A stretch of DNA of 51,789 nt from Caulobacter sp. Root1455 (GTDB lineage Bacteria; Pseudomonadota; Alphaproteobacteria; Caulobacterales; Caulobacteraceae), in the NCBI RefSeq assembly GCF_001426905.1, contig NZ_LMFQ01000009.1:67929-119717 (forward strand), given 5' to 3'. Below, piece after piece: positions 35,297 to 44,290 of the stretch (positions are counted from its first letter, which is position 1; each line of letters starts with the position of its first letter). The notes under the pieces are model-generated. The model saw only the letters and a list, made by a program, of their open reading frames with translations. It was not told the DNA's origin and did no database searches. The translations under genes were made by a program, and so were the position numbers.

Positions 35297-36766
35297 GTGA
35301 CTCAGGCGATCACGCCGTTGGCGGAAGATTTCGGTCCCCCGGACCAGGCCAAGGCCCAGGCCAGGTGGATGGCCCTGGTCGAGAAGACCCTGAAGGGCCA
35401 GGCGTTCGACGACGCGCTCGTCACCAAGACTCCCGATGGAATCGCCATCCGGCCGCTCTACACGGCGGAAGACGGCGTGGCCGTGGCGCGCGATCTGCGG
35501 GCCCGCGACGCCGACCGTCCCTGGGACCTGCGCATGCGCGCCGCCCACCCCGATCCCCGCCAGGCCGCCGCCGAGATCATGAAGGACCTGGAGGGCGGCG
35601 CGGCTTCGGCGCTGCTGGCCCTCGACCCCACCGGCGTCAACGGCGTCGCCGTCGGTTCGCTGCAGGATCTGGCCCAGGCGCTGAACGGCGTGCTGCTGGA
35701 CCTGGCCCCCATCGCCCTGGACGCCGGCTTCCTGGGCCCCAAGGCCGCCGACTGGCTGGGCGGCCTGGCCAAGGCCGCGCCCAATGCGCCCCTGGCCTTC
35801 CACATGGATCCGCTGACCGCCTTCGCCCAGGCCGGCGTCAGCCCCGGTCCGATCGAGGGCCACCTGATCTCGGCGGCGACCGTCGGCGCGCGGTTGTCCC
35901 AGACCTACGCCAAGGCCAGCCTGATGCTGGCCACCGGCCGCGCTGCGCACGAGGCCGGCGGCTCCAACACCGAGGAGCTGGCGGTGATGGCCGCCAGCGC
36001 CCTGGCCTACGCCAAGGCCCTGGTCCGCGCGGGCCTGTCGATGGAAGAGGCCTTCTCGCGCATCACCCTGGGCGTCAGCCTCGACGCGGAATACTTCACC
36101 GGCATCGCCAAACTCAGGGCGGCCCGGGCCCTGTGGGCGCGGATCACCCAGGCTTGCGGCGTCGCGGTTCCCGCCGTCATCGAGGCCCGCTCCTCGCACC
36201 GGATGCTGACCCGGGCCGACGCCTGGACCAACCTGCTGCGCCTGACCTCCGCGGGCTTCGCCGGCGCGGTCGGCGGGGCCGACGCCGTCGTGCTGGGCGC
36301 CTTCACCGACGCGATCGGCCTGCCCACGGCCTTCGCGCGCCGCCAGGCCCGCAACACCCAGCTGGTGCTGATGGAGGAGAGTCACCTGGGCCGCGTCGCC
36401 GACCCGGCCGGCGGCGCCTGGTACCTGGACAGCCTGACCGACCAGCTGGCCCGCGCCGCCTGGGGCGGCTTCCAGGCCATCGAAGCGGCCGGCGGAATCG
36501 TCAAGGCGCTGGAGAGCGGCCTGATCAGCGACATCGTCGGCGCCACCCGCGCCGCGCAGGAAGCCGCCTTCGCCGACAAGAGCCGCAAGATCCTGGGCGT
36601 CACCGCCTTCCCCAACGCCGACGACAAGCCGGTGGAGGTCGCCACGCCCAAGGCCGCCGACTTCGCCGCCGATCCGCCCAGCGTGCGTGTGCCCGGACCG
36701 GATTCCCGCTGCCCGCCCCTGACGCCCATCCGGTTCTCGGCCGCCTTCGAGGGAGCGCAAGCATGA
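35297..36766 (+). CDS. mutA: Methylmalonyl-CoA mutase small subunit
   Basis: The 489-residue protein is the small, non-catalytic subunit of the heterodimeric mutase. It has the TIM-barrel mutase fold, with [10 protein letters not shown] and a GGSNTEELA region, but lacks the catalytic-chain details and a functional C-terminal cobalamin motif. The GTG at 35297 follows GGAGAGA; a GTG 18 bases earlier is less well placed. Its TGA overlaps the ATG of mutB, which couples translation for a 1:1 complex. The complex converts methylmalonyl-CoA to succinyl-CoA. Confidence 0.9.
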   Translation: MTQAITPLAEDFGPPDQAKAQARWMALVEKTLKGQAFDDALVTKTPDGIAIRPLYTAEDGVAVARDLRARDADRPWDLRMRAAHPDPRQAAAEIMKDLEGGAASALLALDPTGVNGVAVGSLQDLAQALNGVLLDLAPIALDAGFLGPKAADWLGGLAKAAPNAPLAFHMDPLTAFAQAGVSPGPIEGHLISAATVGARLSQTYAKASLMLATGRAAHEAGGSNTEELAVMAASALAYAKALVRAGLSMEEAFSRITLGVSLDAEYFTGIAKLRAARALWARITQACGVAVPAVIEARSSHRMLTRADAWTNLLRLTSAGFAGAVGGADAVVLGAFTDAIGLPTAFARRQARNTQLVLMEESHLGRVADPAGGAWYLDSLTDQLARAAWGGFQAIEAAGGIVKALESGLISDIVGATRAAQEAAFADKSRKILGVTAFPNADDKPVEVATPKAADFAADPPSVRVPGPDSRCPPLTPIRFSAAFEGAQA

Positions 36767-38916
36767 GCCAGTTCCCCGATTTCAAGGACGTCGCCTTCGC
36801 GGCGGGGACGACGACCGCCGCCCCCGACGGCGCGGTCTGGACGACGCCCGAGGGCGTCGACGTGCCCCCGGCCTTCACGGCCGACGACACCGCCGGCCTG
36901 GACTTCACCGACGGCTATCCCGGCGTCGCGCCGTATCTGCGCGGCCCCTATCCGACCATGTACGTGACCAACCCGTGGACGGTGCGGCAGTACGCGGGCT
37001 TCTCGACCGCGGAGGACAGCAACGCCTTCTATCGGCGCAACCTGGCCGCCGGCCAGATGGGCCTGTCCGTGGCCTTCGACCTGGCCACCCACCGCGGCTA
37101 CGACAGCGACCACGAGCGGGTGAAGGGCGATGTCGGCATGGCCGGCGTGGCCATCGACTCGATCCTCGACATGCGCACGCTGTTCTCGGGCATCCCGCTC
37201 GACAAGATGAGCGTGTCGATGACCATGAACGGCGCGGTGCTGCCGATCCTGGCGCTCTACATCGTCGCCGCCGAGGAGCAGGGCGTCAGCCCCGACAAGC
37301 TGTCCGGGACCATCCAGAACGACATCCTCAAGGAGTTCATGGTCCGCAATACGTACATCTATCCGCCCGGCCCCTCGATGCGGATCATCTCGGACATCTT
37401 CGCCTACACCTCGGCCAACATGCCGAAGTTCAACTCGATCTCGATCAGCGGCTACCACATGCAGGAGGCCGGGGCCTCGGCCGACCTGGAGCTGGCCTAC
37501 ACCCTGGCCGACGGCGTGGAGTACGCCCGGGCCGGCGTGGCGGCGGGCATGAGCATCGACACCTTCGCCCCGCGTCTGTCGTTCTTCTGGGCGATCGGCA
37601 TGAACTACTTCATGGAAGTCGCGAAAATGCGCGCGGCCCGCCTGCTGTGGGCGCGGTTGATGAAGCGCGAGTTCGATCCCAAGGACGACCGCTCGCTGTC
37701 CCTGCGCACCCACAGCCAGACCTCGGGCTGGTCGCTGGCGGCGCAGGACGTGTTCAACAACGTCGCCCGCACCTGCGTCGAGGCGATGGCGGCCGTGAAC
37801 GGCCAGACCCAGAGCCTGCACACCAACAGCCTGGACGAGGCCCTGGCCCTGCCCACCGACTTCTCGGCCCGGATCAGCCGCAACACCCAGCTGTTCCTGC
37901 AGATGGAGAGCGGCACGACCCGCGTCGCCGACCCCTGGGGCGGCAGCTACTACGTCGAGAAGCTGACCCACGATCTGGCGGTCCGGGCCCTGGCCCACAT
38001 CGAGGAGGTCGAGGCCCTGGGCGGCATGGCCAAGGCCATCGAGCAGGGCCTGCCCAAGCTGCGGATCGAGGAAGCCGCCGCCAAGACCCAGGCCCGCATC
38101 GACAGCGGCAAGCAGAGCGTGGTCGGCGTCAACCGCTACAAGCCCGAGATCGCCGACGACATCCCGATGCTGAAGGTCGACAACAGCTCCGTGCGCAATC
38201 AGCAACTCGAGAAGCTGGCCCGCCTGAAGGCCGAGCGCGATCCGGCCAGGACCGCCGCGGCGCTGAAGGCGCTGGAGGACGGCGCGCGGGGGACCGGCAA
38301 CCTGCTGGCCCTGGCCGTCGACGCGGCCCGCGCCCACGCCACGGTCGGCGAGATCAGCCTGGCCATGGAGAACGTCTTCGGCCGCCACCGCGCCACCATC
38401 CAGTCGATCCAGGGGGTCTACATGAAGGAAGCCGGCAGCGACCCGGCCGCCGCCCGGGCCAAGGCCATGGTCGAGGCCTTCGAGCAGGCCGACGGCCGCC
38501 GCCCCCGCATCCTGGTCGCCAAGATGGGCCAGGACGGCCACGACCGCGGCCAGAAGGTGATCGCCACCGCCTTCGCCGACCTCGGCTTCGACGTCGACAT
38601 CGGCCCGCTGTTCCAGACCCCGGCCGAGGCCGCCAAGCAGGCGGTCGAGAACGACGTCCACATCGTCGGGGCCTCGTCCCTGGCGGCGGGGCACTTGACC
38701 CTGGCCCCGGAACTGAAGGCCGAACTGGCCCGGCAGGGTCGCCCCGACATCATGATGGTGGTCGGCGGCGTGATCCCGCCCCAGGACTTCCAGGCCCTGC
38801 GCGACGCCGGCGCCGCGGCGATCTTCCCGCCGGGCACGGTGATCGCCGAGGCGGTGATCGAGCTGCTGGACAAGCTGAACAAGCAGCTGGGCTATACCCA
38901 GGGCGAGGCGGCGTAG
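36763..38916 (+). CDS. mutB: Methylmalonyl-CoA mutase large (catalytic) subunit
   Basis: The 717-residue subunit carries the substrate barrel (about 60-520), with [18 protein letters not shown] near the N-terminus holding active-site residues, and a C-terminal cobalamin domain (about 580-717). The B12 motif is QDGHDRG with axial H593, followed by GASSLAAGH and VVGGVIPP. It performs the adenosylcobalamin radical rearrangement of methylmalonyl-CoA to succinyl-CoA. The start overlaps mutA. Its GTPase chaperone MeaB is 3.5 kb downstream instead of adjacent, after a repeat-rich gap. Confidence 0.95.
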   Translation: MSQFPDFKDVAFAAGTTTAAPDGAVWTTPEGVDVPPAFTADDTAGLDFTDGYPGVAPYLRGPYPTMYVTNPWTVRQYAGFSTAEDSNAFYRRNLAAGQMGLSVAFDLATHRGYDSDHERVKGDVGMAGVAIDSILDMRTLFSGIPLDKMSVSMTMNGAVLPILALYIVAAEEQGVSPDKLSGTIQNDILKEFMVRNTYIYPPGPSMRIISDIFAYTSANMPKFNSISISGYHMQEAGASADLELAYTLADGVEYARAGVAAGMSIDTFAPRLSFFWAIGMNYFMEVAKMRAARLLWARLMKREFDPKDDRSLSLRTHSQTSGWSLAAQDVFNNVARTCVEAMAAVNGQTQSLHTNSLDEALALPTDFSARISRNTQLFLQMESGTTRVADPWGGSYYVEKLTHDLAVRALAHIEEVEALGGMAKAIEQGLPKLRIEEAAAKTQARIDSGKQSVVGVNRYKPEIADDIPMLKVDNSSVRNQQLEKLARLKAERDPARTAAALKALEDGARGTGNLLALAVDAARAHATVGEISLAMENVFGRHRATIQSIQGVYMKEAGSDPAAARAKAMVEAFEQADGRRPRILVAKMGQDGHDRGQKVIATAFADLGFDVDIGPLFQTPAEAAKQAVENDVHIVGASSLAAGHLTLAPELKAELARQGRPDIMMVVGGVIPPQDFQALRDAGAAAIFPPGTVIAEAVIELLDKLNKQLGYTQGEAA

Positions 38917-38936
38917 CAGCGCAAGCCCACGGGTTA

Positions 38937-39080
38937 GGTCCTCCCCCTGTGGGGGAGGCGATCGCGCAGCGATCGGTGGGGGGAGTCATCGGATCGTCGA
39001 TCCGGGTTCTGACCTTCTGCCGATCACTCCCCCCACCGTCGCCCTTTGGGCGACACCTCCCCCACAGGGGGAGGACCTTG
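38937..39080. repeat. Palindromic intergenic repeat, family C (copy 2)
   Basis: Arms GTCCTCCCCCTGTGGGGGAG and CTCCCCCACAGGGGGAGGAC mark the ends, with an inner hairpin (GCGATCGCGCAGCGATCGG) and GGGGGGAGT / ACTCCCCCC. It follows mutB and probably ends its transcript. Confidence 0.82.
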
Positions 39081-39114
39081 GAGGCGCGGCTTCGCCGCCT
39101 CACGCGGTTCACCG

Positions 39115-39500
39115 CTGAGCTGGATGGGGAGGGTGCGAAGCGCCCGGGCCTCGCCCGGATGATTTGCAGTTTTGAATACCGTTTCGACGAAGTCAGGCGC
39201 TTCGCGTGGAACCGTTATCCGGAAGCCTTCGGATCGCGGATTTTTAACCCGCTCCGATGGAGGCCCCCGACGGGCGGAGAGTTGGCGCTCCTTCGTCCTG
39301 TGTTGCAAGGAACCTGCCCAGGACCGTCGCGAAGGCGCCACTCAAGGCCACCGACAAGCGCTTCCCGCTCGACCACCCCCGAAAGCCGCATCGGTCGCCG
39401 TACGTGCGCCCTCCCCGTGCCTTCAGGTGGGAGCATTATGCGGGTGGTTTGGAGGGTGAGGATCAAATCGGGTCGAGAAAGTTTAGCGCGTTGATTTTGC
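39115..39500 (-). repeat. Large diverged intergenic repeat (copy 2, minus orientation)
   Basis: Read on the minus strand this region matches 22128-22605. The 44-base identical block lies at 39224-39267. The order of segments is the same in both copies and a family E palindrome lies on the same side of each. Short open frames here are not supported as genes. Confidence 0.7.
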
Positions 39501-39545
39501 AGGACTTTGATCGCTATGCACCGAGCATAGATCCCTTTTTTCACC

Positions 39546-39673
39546 GTCATCCTCGGACTTGTTCCGAGGACCCCGCGTTCAGTCGAGCTGTCGGTTCAAT
39601 GGCGGGCCGGCCCGCCACCCCACGGCTTTCGCGGCGGAGGCAGGGGTCCTCGGAACAAGTCCGAGGATGACGG
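39546..39673. repeat. Palindromic intergenic repeat, family E (copy 2)
   Basis: Arms GTCATCCTCGGACTTGTTCC and GGAACAAGTCCGAGGATGAC frame about 85 bp that include ACCCCACGGCTTTCGCGG, the inverse of the inner block in copy 1. Confidence 0.82.
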
Positions 39674-39724
39674 ACGTGGGGGGTGTTGAAAGCCCGCCCG
39701 CAGCGGCGAGGCCGCGCCTTGAAA

Positions 39725-39850
39725 CCTTGATGGCGAGCCTGCTCTGTCGTCTGGCCGGGTCAATGACCGGCCTCCGGCCGGCCGCCCCGCGGCGGCCCTT
39801 CGGGCCGTCATTGACACGGCCAGACGACAGAGCTCCGATCCACCAAGGCT
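39725..39850. repeat. Long imperfect hairpin with nested dyads
   Basis: GCTCTGTCGTCTGGCCG (39741-39757) is mirrored by CGGCCAGACGACAGAGC (39817-39833), and inside them GTCAATGAC (39759) is mirrored by GTCATTGAC (39807). Flanks CCTTGATGG and CCACCAAGG extend the pairing. No second copy was found in the window. It could be a miniature element or a strong structure in RNA. Confidence 0.65.
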
Positions 39851-40047
39851 TTAAGGCCGACTAGGGTCGATTTGAACCCATCATCTCCCTGCCGAAAGCG
39901 GACATGGCATGATTTAGGGTCGACCCCAATCGCCCCCTCCAAACCCTGCACCGCCTCTTGATCACATCTCCCAAGAGACCCCGCCAAGGGACACACGGCA
40001 ACGGCGCTGGATGAGGCCTCCCGACCTCAACCACCAAGGCCCCGCCC

Positions 40048-40503
40048 ATGCTCCCGCCGCCCGCCCGCGAGACGACCACCTTCTCCCGCATCGTCGCCGC
40101 GATCGTCTTCGCCTTCGCCTTTCCCGCCCTGGTCCTGTCGCAGGCGATGATCTGGACCGACGACGCCACCGCCTTCGCCCAGCGCGCCGCCACCGCCGCC
40201 TCGGCGGCGATCACCGCCCTGCCGTTCGGCGCGGTGCTGGGGTGGCCCTACGTGTTCTGCGCCGCCTGCGCCTGGGCCTGCCTGCATCAGTTCGGGCGGC
40301 ATCACCGAAGCCTGGCCGCCATAATCGGCGCCGCGACGGGCGTCGCGGTCGCCATCAAGCTGATCGGCCTGCAAGCGGCCGACGTCGTGCTGCTGTGGCC
40401 GCTGAGCGCCGTGCTGGGCCTGCTCACCGGCCTTGGCGTCTGGCAGATCGCCTATGGCCGCCGCCAGCGTTCGTCCGCGCCGCGCAAGGCCTCGCTGGCA
40501 TGA
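40048..40503 (+). CDS. Membrane protein of unknown function
   Basis: The 151-residue product has about four hydrophobic helices (residues 14-34, 46-66, 68-84, 88-110 and 114-136 are candidates). Charged residues are few except at the C-terminus (GRRQRSSAPRK). CAAGG stands before the ATG. Its stop overlaps the start of the next small gene, so the two are probably translated together. No family was recognised. Confidence 0.65.
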   Translation: MLPPPARETTTFSRIVAAIVFAFAFPALVLSQAMIWTDDATAFAQRAATAASAAITALPFGAVLGWPYVFCAACAWACLHQFGRHHRSLAAIIGAATGVAVAIKLIGLQAADVVLLWPLSAVLGLLTGLGVWQIAYGRRQRSSAPRKASLA

Positions 40504-40697
40504 CGGCGCTTCCCCGGGTCGGCCTGGCCGCCGCCTGCGTCGCCGGCCTGCTCGCGACGACGTGGTGGGTCAGCCGGGAGCTCGAGGCCGACGCCTGCCT
40601 CGACGGAGGACACGTCTTCGACTGGCGTCACGGTCGATGCGATTTCGTGGCCCAGCGGCTTCAGGGCCCTGCCCGGTGGTACGATCGCCTGTTCTGA
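40500..40697 (+). CDS. Small single-helix protein coupled to the upstream membrane gene
   Basis: The 65-residue product starts inside an ATGA junction, has one hydrophobic segment (about residues 8-24, possibly a signal anchor), and a C-terminal part with two cysteines in DACLDGGHVFDWRHGRCDF. The cysteine pair suggests a disulfide outside the cytoplasm. It ends six bases before the convergent DUF4112 gene. Function unknown. Confidence 0.65.
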   Translation: MTALPRVGLAAACVAGLLATTWWVSRELEADACLDGGHVFDWRHGRCDFVAQRLQGPARWYDRLF

Positions 40698-40703
40698 GCG
40701 CGC

Positions 40704-41168
40704 CTACCGCCGCCCCTGCTTCACCTTCCGCTTCTTGCGGGTCTTGGCGTCGATCTCGTCGGGCAGGCCGTGCCTGGACTCGATGTCCTTCTGCAGGGCC
40801 TTGGCGGCCATCAGGTGGCCGGGGAACAGGGTGTCGACGGCCCAGCCCAGCACCGGCACGGTGTCGGACAGGTTGTCGGCGGCCAGATAGGCGGCCATCC
40901 GCGCCAGGGTCGCTCCGGAGGCCCCGGCCTGCATGGCGTGGTACAGCAGCACCCCGCCGGCCCCCAGGCCATAGGCCAGGCCCACGCCCGGCACCCAGGC
41001 CAGCACGCCGTCCAGACCGATGCCGAACGGCCCTATGCCGATCAGCCGGTCGGAGAGCCGCTTGATGGTCTCGGCGTGGCGCCAGGCCTGGTGCGCCTTG
41101 TGGCGATGGCTGGAATGCCCTTCGTCGACGACGTAGCCCTCGACGGTCTGCGCGGTGCGTTCGGTCAT
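40704..41168 (-). CDS. DUF4112 membrane protein (copy 1)
   Basis: The 154-residue protein carries the DUF4112 core IGIGPFGIGLDGVLAWVPGVG near residues 42-62 (here shortened in meaning to its Gly/Pro-rich helix), followed by a second hydrophobic segment and a NLSDTVPVLGWAVDTLFPGH region. The tail is strongly basic (KTRKKRKVKQGRR). ATG at 41168 is chosen; the nearest purine-rich ribosome site is 15 bases upstream, which is rather far. It lies next to a paralogue on the same strand. Confidence 0.75.
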   Translation of the reverse strand: MTERTAQTVEGYVVDEGHSSHRHKAHQAWRHAETIKRLSDRLIGIGPFGIGLDGVLAWVPGVGLAYGLGAGGVLLYHAMQAGASGATLARMAAYLAADNLSDTVPVLGWAVDTLFPGHLMAAKALQKDIESRHGLPDEIDAKTRKKRKVKQGRR

Positions 41169-41257
41169 GCCAGGGTCAACGCGCCTCCGCCCCAATGGTT
41201 GTCTTCAGCCTTACGTCGGTTGTTTCGACAACCGGCCGCCGTTCTTCGGGACAACGC

Positions 41258-41719
41258 CTAGCCCAGAAAGACGACCCGCCGCTTTTCCTTGCCGGCCCGG
41301 ATGCGCTCCAGCAGGTCGCGGTACTCGGCGGTGCCTTGCACCTCCTTGCGCGTGCCCTCGAAATAGATCGTGTCGTCCATGTGGTTGGTCAGCATGTCGG
41401 CCGACCACTTGTGGCCGGTGAACAGCATGTCGGCCACCTTGCCCACGCCCGGCACGGCGCCGGCCACGGTGTCGACCAAGATGATGGCCATGATCTGCAC
41501 GACGATCATCGGCGCCGAGCGGGCGCGGACGGCGTCCCAGACGATCAGCCCGCCGGCCCCCAGGCTGTAGAGCTCGCCCGCCCCGGGAATCCAGGTCAAC
41601 AGGCCGTCCAGACCGATGCCCAGCGGACCCACGCCGACCACGTTGTCCGACAGCTTCTTCACCCGCGCGACGTTGTTGCGGATGTTGTGCAAGTCGAGAT
41701 GCGATTTGGCGAAGATCAC
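41258..41719 (-). CDS. DUF4112 membrane protein (copy 2)
   Basis: A 153-residue paralogue of the neighbouring gene, with VGVGPLGIGLDGLL near residues 28-41, ELYSLGAGGLIVWDAVRA, and a GVGKVADMLFTGHKWSAD region. GTG at 41717-41719 is the likely start, with a weak GGGGGC upstream. The two copies share the order of motifs but differ at their ends, pointing to an old tandem duplication. The role of the family is not known. Confidence 0.75.
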   Translation of the reverse strand: MIFAKSHLDLHNIRNNVARVKKLSDNVVGVGPLGIGLDGLLTWIPGAGELYSLGAGGLIVWDAVRARSAPMIVVQIMAIILVDTVAGAVPGVGKVADMLFTGHKWSADMLTNHMDDTIYFEGTRKEVQGTAEYRDLLERIRAGKEKRRVVFLG

Positions 41720-41928
41720 CCGGCGGCCCCCAGAAACGGTACGGCTTCAATCTGCCTTAACCATGGGCGCGCAGGAAGTGGCTACGGCGCAGTTTCGCGT
41801 GTTACGCGAAAGCGGTCCGCAAATCGCTCGCGCCTTGAGGGAGCCCCTCGCGAAGACGGCCGTTTGTGCTTAAGTTAATGGCCGGCGCCGACATGGCGAA
41901 GGCTGGCGCGGCTGACGAGGACCTGTCG

Positions 41929-42246
41929 ATGCTGATCTCGACCACCCCCTTCATCGAAGGACGGCCGGTCCAGGACTACAAGGGCGCGATCTACGCCCAG
42001 TCGATCCTTGGCGCGAACGTGGTCCTCGACCTGATGGCCGCCATCCGCGACTTCATCGGCGGCCACTCCAAATCCTACGAACGGGTTCTGGCCCGGGCCC
42101 GCGAGGACGCGATGAAGAACCTGGTCAAGGAAGCCGAGAAGCTGGGCGCCAACGCGATCGTGGCGGTCGATCTCGACTACAACACCGTGGGCCCGCACGG
42201 CTCGATGATGATGGTTTCGGTTTCCGGGACCGCGGTCGTCCTCTAG
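41929..42246 (+). CDS. YbjQ/UPF0145 family protein
   Basis: From the ATG at 41929 the product has 105 residues, starts MLISTTPFIEGRPVQDY, and contains the family segments AQSILGANVV and LGANAIVAVDLDY. GAGGA seven bases upstream supports this start; in-frame ATGs at 41878 and 41893 would add a non-conserved tail. The family forms pentamer-like rings and has no settled role, though it has been called heavy-metal-binding. Confidence 0.85.
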   Translation: MLISTTPFIEGRPVQDYKGAIYAQSILGANVVLDLMAAIRDFIGGHSKSYERVLARAREDAMKNLVKEAEKLGANAIVAVDLDYNTVGPHGSMMMVSVSGTAVVL

Positions 42247-42254
42247 AGCCGAAA

Positions 42255-42355
42255 TCCTCGTCCCCCAAACGTCTTTGGCGACAAGCTCAGGATGAGGATT
42301 TCTACTGAAGGGCCTTGCCAACAGCCCTCATCCTGAGCTTGTCGAAGGACGAGGG
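42255..42355. repeat. Palindromic intergenic repeat, family B (copy 1)
   Basis: ATCCTCGTCCCCCA...GCGACAAGCTCAGGATGAGG is mirrored by CCTCATCCTGAGCTTGTCG and AAGGACGAGGG. It lies between the YbjQ-like gene and meaB. A second copy is at 47571-47659. Confidence 0.82.
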
Positions 42356-42391
42356 CGGCCCCACGGTCGTCACCCCTGTTTCGGCAACGCC

Positions 42392-43375
42392 TTGAATTCA
42401 CCGATCGACATCGCCGACCTCGAAACCCGCCTGGTCGCCGGCGACCGCGCCGCCCTGGCCCGCGCCATCACCCTGGTCGAGAGCCGTCGCCGCGATCACC
42501 GGAAGGCCGCCCGCGCCCTGCTGGAGCGGCTGATGCCGCGCACCGGCGGCGCTCAACGGATCGGGATCACCGGCGTGCCGGGGGCCGGCAAGTCGACCAC
42601 CATCGAAGCCTTCGGCACGATGCTGACCGCCGCCGGCCATCGCGTGGCGGTGCTGGCGGTCGATCCGTCCTCGGGCCGCCACGGCGGCTCGATCCTCGGC
42701 GACAAGACCCGCATGGAGCGGCTCAGCGTCGATCCCAACGCCTATATCCGCCCCTCGCCGTCGGGCGGGGTGCTGGGCGGGGTGGCCCGCAAGACCCGCG
42801 AGGCCATGCTGCTGTGCGAGGCGGCCGGCTTCGACGTGATCATCGTCGAGACCGTGGGGGTGGGCCAGTCCGAGACCGTGGTGTCGGACATGGTCGACAT
42901 CTTCCTGGCCCTGCTGATCCCGGGCGGCGGCGACGAGCTGCAGGGCATCAAGAAGGGGTTGATCGAGCTGGCCGACCTGCTGGTGATCAACAAGGCCGAC
43001 GCCGATCCGGCCAAGGCCGAGCGCTCGGCCCGCGACTACCGCAACGCCCTGCACATCCTGACCCCCGCCTCGCCCGACTGGACGCCGCCGGTGCTGACCG
43101 CCTCGGGCCTGACCGGAGCCGGTCTCGACGGGCTGTGGACCCAGATCCGGCGTCACCGCGAGATCATGACCGCCAACGGCGCCCGCGCGGCGCGCCGCGC
43201 CGACCAGGACAGCCGCTGGATGTGGGCCATGGTTCAGGACCGGCTGGCCGAGGCCTTCCGCGAAGCGCCGGCCGTGGCGGCTATCGCGACGGAGGTCGAA
43301 CGCGCGGTGCGGGCCGGAGAGCTGCCGGCTTCAGCGGCGGCCGACCGGCTGCTGGCGGCCTTCGGGCTTGAGTGA
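42392..43375 (+). CDS. meaB: Methylmalonyl-CoA mutase-associated GTPase
   Basis: The 327-residue G3E-like GTPase has the P-loop GVPGAGKST at 61-69, the AVDPSSGRHGGSILGDKTRM switch region, ETVGVGQSE near 146-154, and the base-recognition motif NKAD near 201. MeaB guards the loading and repair of adenosylcobalamin in the mutase. The best start is TTG at 42392, which gives the usual family length, but it lacks a good ribosome site. It is separated from mutAB by 3.5 kb of repeats and small genes. Confidence 0.9.
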   Translation: MNSPIDIADLETRLVAGDRAALARAITLVESRRRDHRKAARALLERLMPRTGGAQRIGITGVPGAGKSTTIEAFGTMLTAAGHRVAVLAVDPSSGRHGGSILGDKTRMERLSVDPNAYIRPSPSGGVLGGVARKTREAMLLCEAAGFDVIIVETVGVGQSETVVSDMVDIFLALLIPGGGDELQGIKKGLIELADLLVINKADADPAKAERSARDYRNALHILTPASPDWTPPVLTASGLTGAGLDGLWTQIRRHREIMTANGARAARRADQDSRWMWAMVQDRLAEAFREAPAVAAIATEVERAVRAGELPASAAADRLLAAFGLE

Positions 43376-43379
43376 CGCA

Positions 43380-43490
43380 GTGCGTCCTTCGAGGCCCGCT
43401 GCGCGGGCTCCTCAGGATGAGGAATTCAGAGCCAGCTCACTTCCCTCATCCTGAGGTGCGTAGCGAAGCGAAGCCTCGAAGGACGCACGG
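43380..43490. repeat. Palindromic intergenic repeat, family A (copy 2)
   Basis: TGCGTCCTTCGAGGC is mirrored by GCCTCGAAGGACGCA, with CTCAGGATGAGG / CCTCATCCTGAG inside. It fills the gap between convergent meaB and the HhH-protein gene, like copy 1 at 1780. Confidence 0.82.
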
Positions 43491-43507
43491 CCTCGCCGCC
43501 GGGTGAT

Positions 43508-44206
43508 CTACGCGCCCGCCAGCCGCTTGGCCTGGGCGACCCAGGCGTCCCGCTCGGCGCGCCCCTTGAGGTTCAGCTTGGCGTCGAAGTCCGCCAGGTC
43601 TTGCGGTCCCCAGGCGGCGATCTCGGAAAAGCGGGTGACGCCCAGGTCGGCCAGCGAGGCGGCCAGCTTGGGGCCGATGCCGACCAGCTGGGTCAGGTCG
43701 TCGCCGACGGACTTGACCTGTTCGACGGCGGCTTCGACCACGGGTTCGGCCGCCGCCTTGACGGTTTCGGCTGTCTCGGTCGCCACGGTTTCGGCGGTGT
43801 CGAGCGTCTCGCGCACGGCCTCGGCGACGGTTTCGGTCACCGCGGTCGCGGCCGCCGTGACGGGCTCGGGCGTCTCCAGCTCGATCGGCGCCAGGATCAG
43901 GGCCTCGGTGACAGGATCGATCACCGCCTCGATGGCAGGTTCTGGGGCGGGTTCGGAGACGGGTTCCGGGGCGAGTTCGGCGGGCGCGACGGGCTCCGAC
44001 GTGGGCGAGGTCTTGGCCAGGGCCGGCGCTATCAGCGCCTCGACATTGATCGCCTCGCGCCAGCGCGCCGACCACCACCACCAGGTCGCCCCGGCCATGG
44101 CCGCGCCGCCGAACATCAGCCACAGCGGCGAAGCCGCGCCGGCCATCAGGTTCGGGCCCTTTTCGACATCGATCTTGGGCATTTCGGGAAGGAACGACAG
44201 GGTCAT
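43508..44206 (-). CDS. Membrane-anchored protein with C-terminal helix-hairpin-helix domain
   Basis: The 232-residue protein has a short N-terminus, one membrane helix rich in tryptophan (about residues 26-46), a long low-complexity spacer of Ala, Glu, Thr, Val and Pro (about 60-165), and a C-terminal HhH domain: LTQLVGIGPKLAASLADLG followed by FSEIAAWGPQDLADFD. Such HhH ends occur in proteins related to the 50S L21/NuoE-type and flap-endonuclease-like domains of alphaproteobacteria. Start ATG at 44206 has GGAG 12 bases upstream. The role is unknown; DNA or protein binding near the membrane is possible. Confidence 0.72.
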   Translation of the reverse strand: MTLSFLPEMPKIDVEKGPNLMAGAASPLWLMFGGAAMAGATWWWWSARWREAINVEALIAPALAKTSPTSEPVAPAELAPEPVSEPAPEPAIEAVIDPVTEALILAPIELETPEPVTAAATAVTETVAEAVRETLDTAETVATETAETVKAAAEPVVEAAVEQVKSVGDDLTQLVGIGPKLAASLADLGVTRFSEIAAWGPQDLADFDAKLNLKGRAERDAWVAQAKRLAGA

Positions 44207-44290
44207 GGTGGCCGAGCTCCAACAACCGTTTGTTGCAGTGCAGCATAACACGGTTTTAGACTTCGCGAGTCGCAAAATCGTGCGTTGGGC

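Noticed and set aside
35224..38916. A frame joining an Arg/Gly-rich stretch over mutA with mutB into a 1230-residue fusion.
   Set aside because: The mutB part is real but starts at 36763. The upstream part is the wrong frame of mutA, which is itself intact with its own start and an ATGA junction.
39172..39459. Short frames (up to 137 codons) in the gap after mutB.
   Set aside because: Several phases are open at once over repeat DNA with no ribosome sites; similarity to frames near 22250 reflects the DNA repeat.
22128..39500. Insertion-sequence interpretation of the large inverted repeat pair.
   Set aside because: No transposase frame, no clear terminal inverted repeats and no target duplication are visible, so mobile-element status is not claimed.
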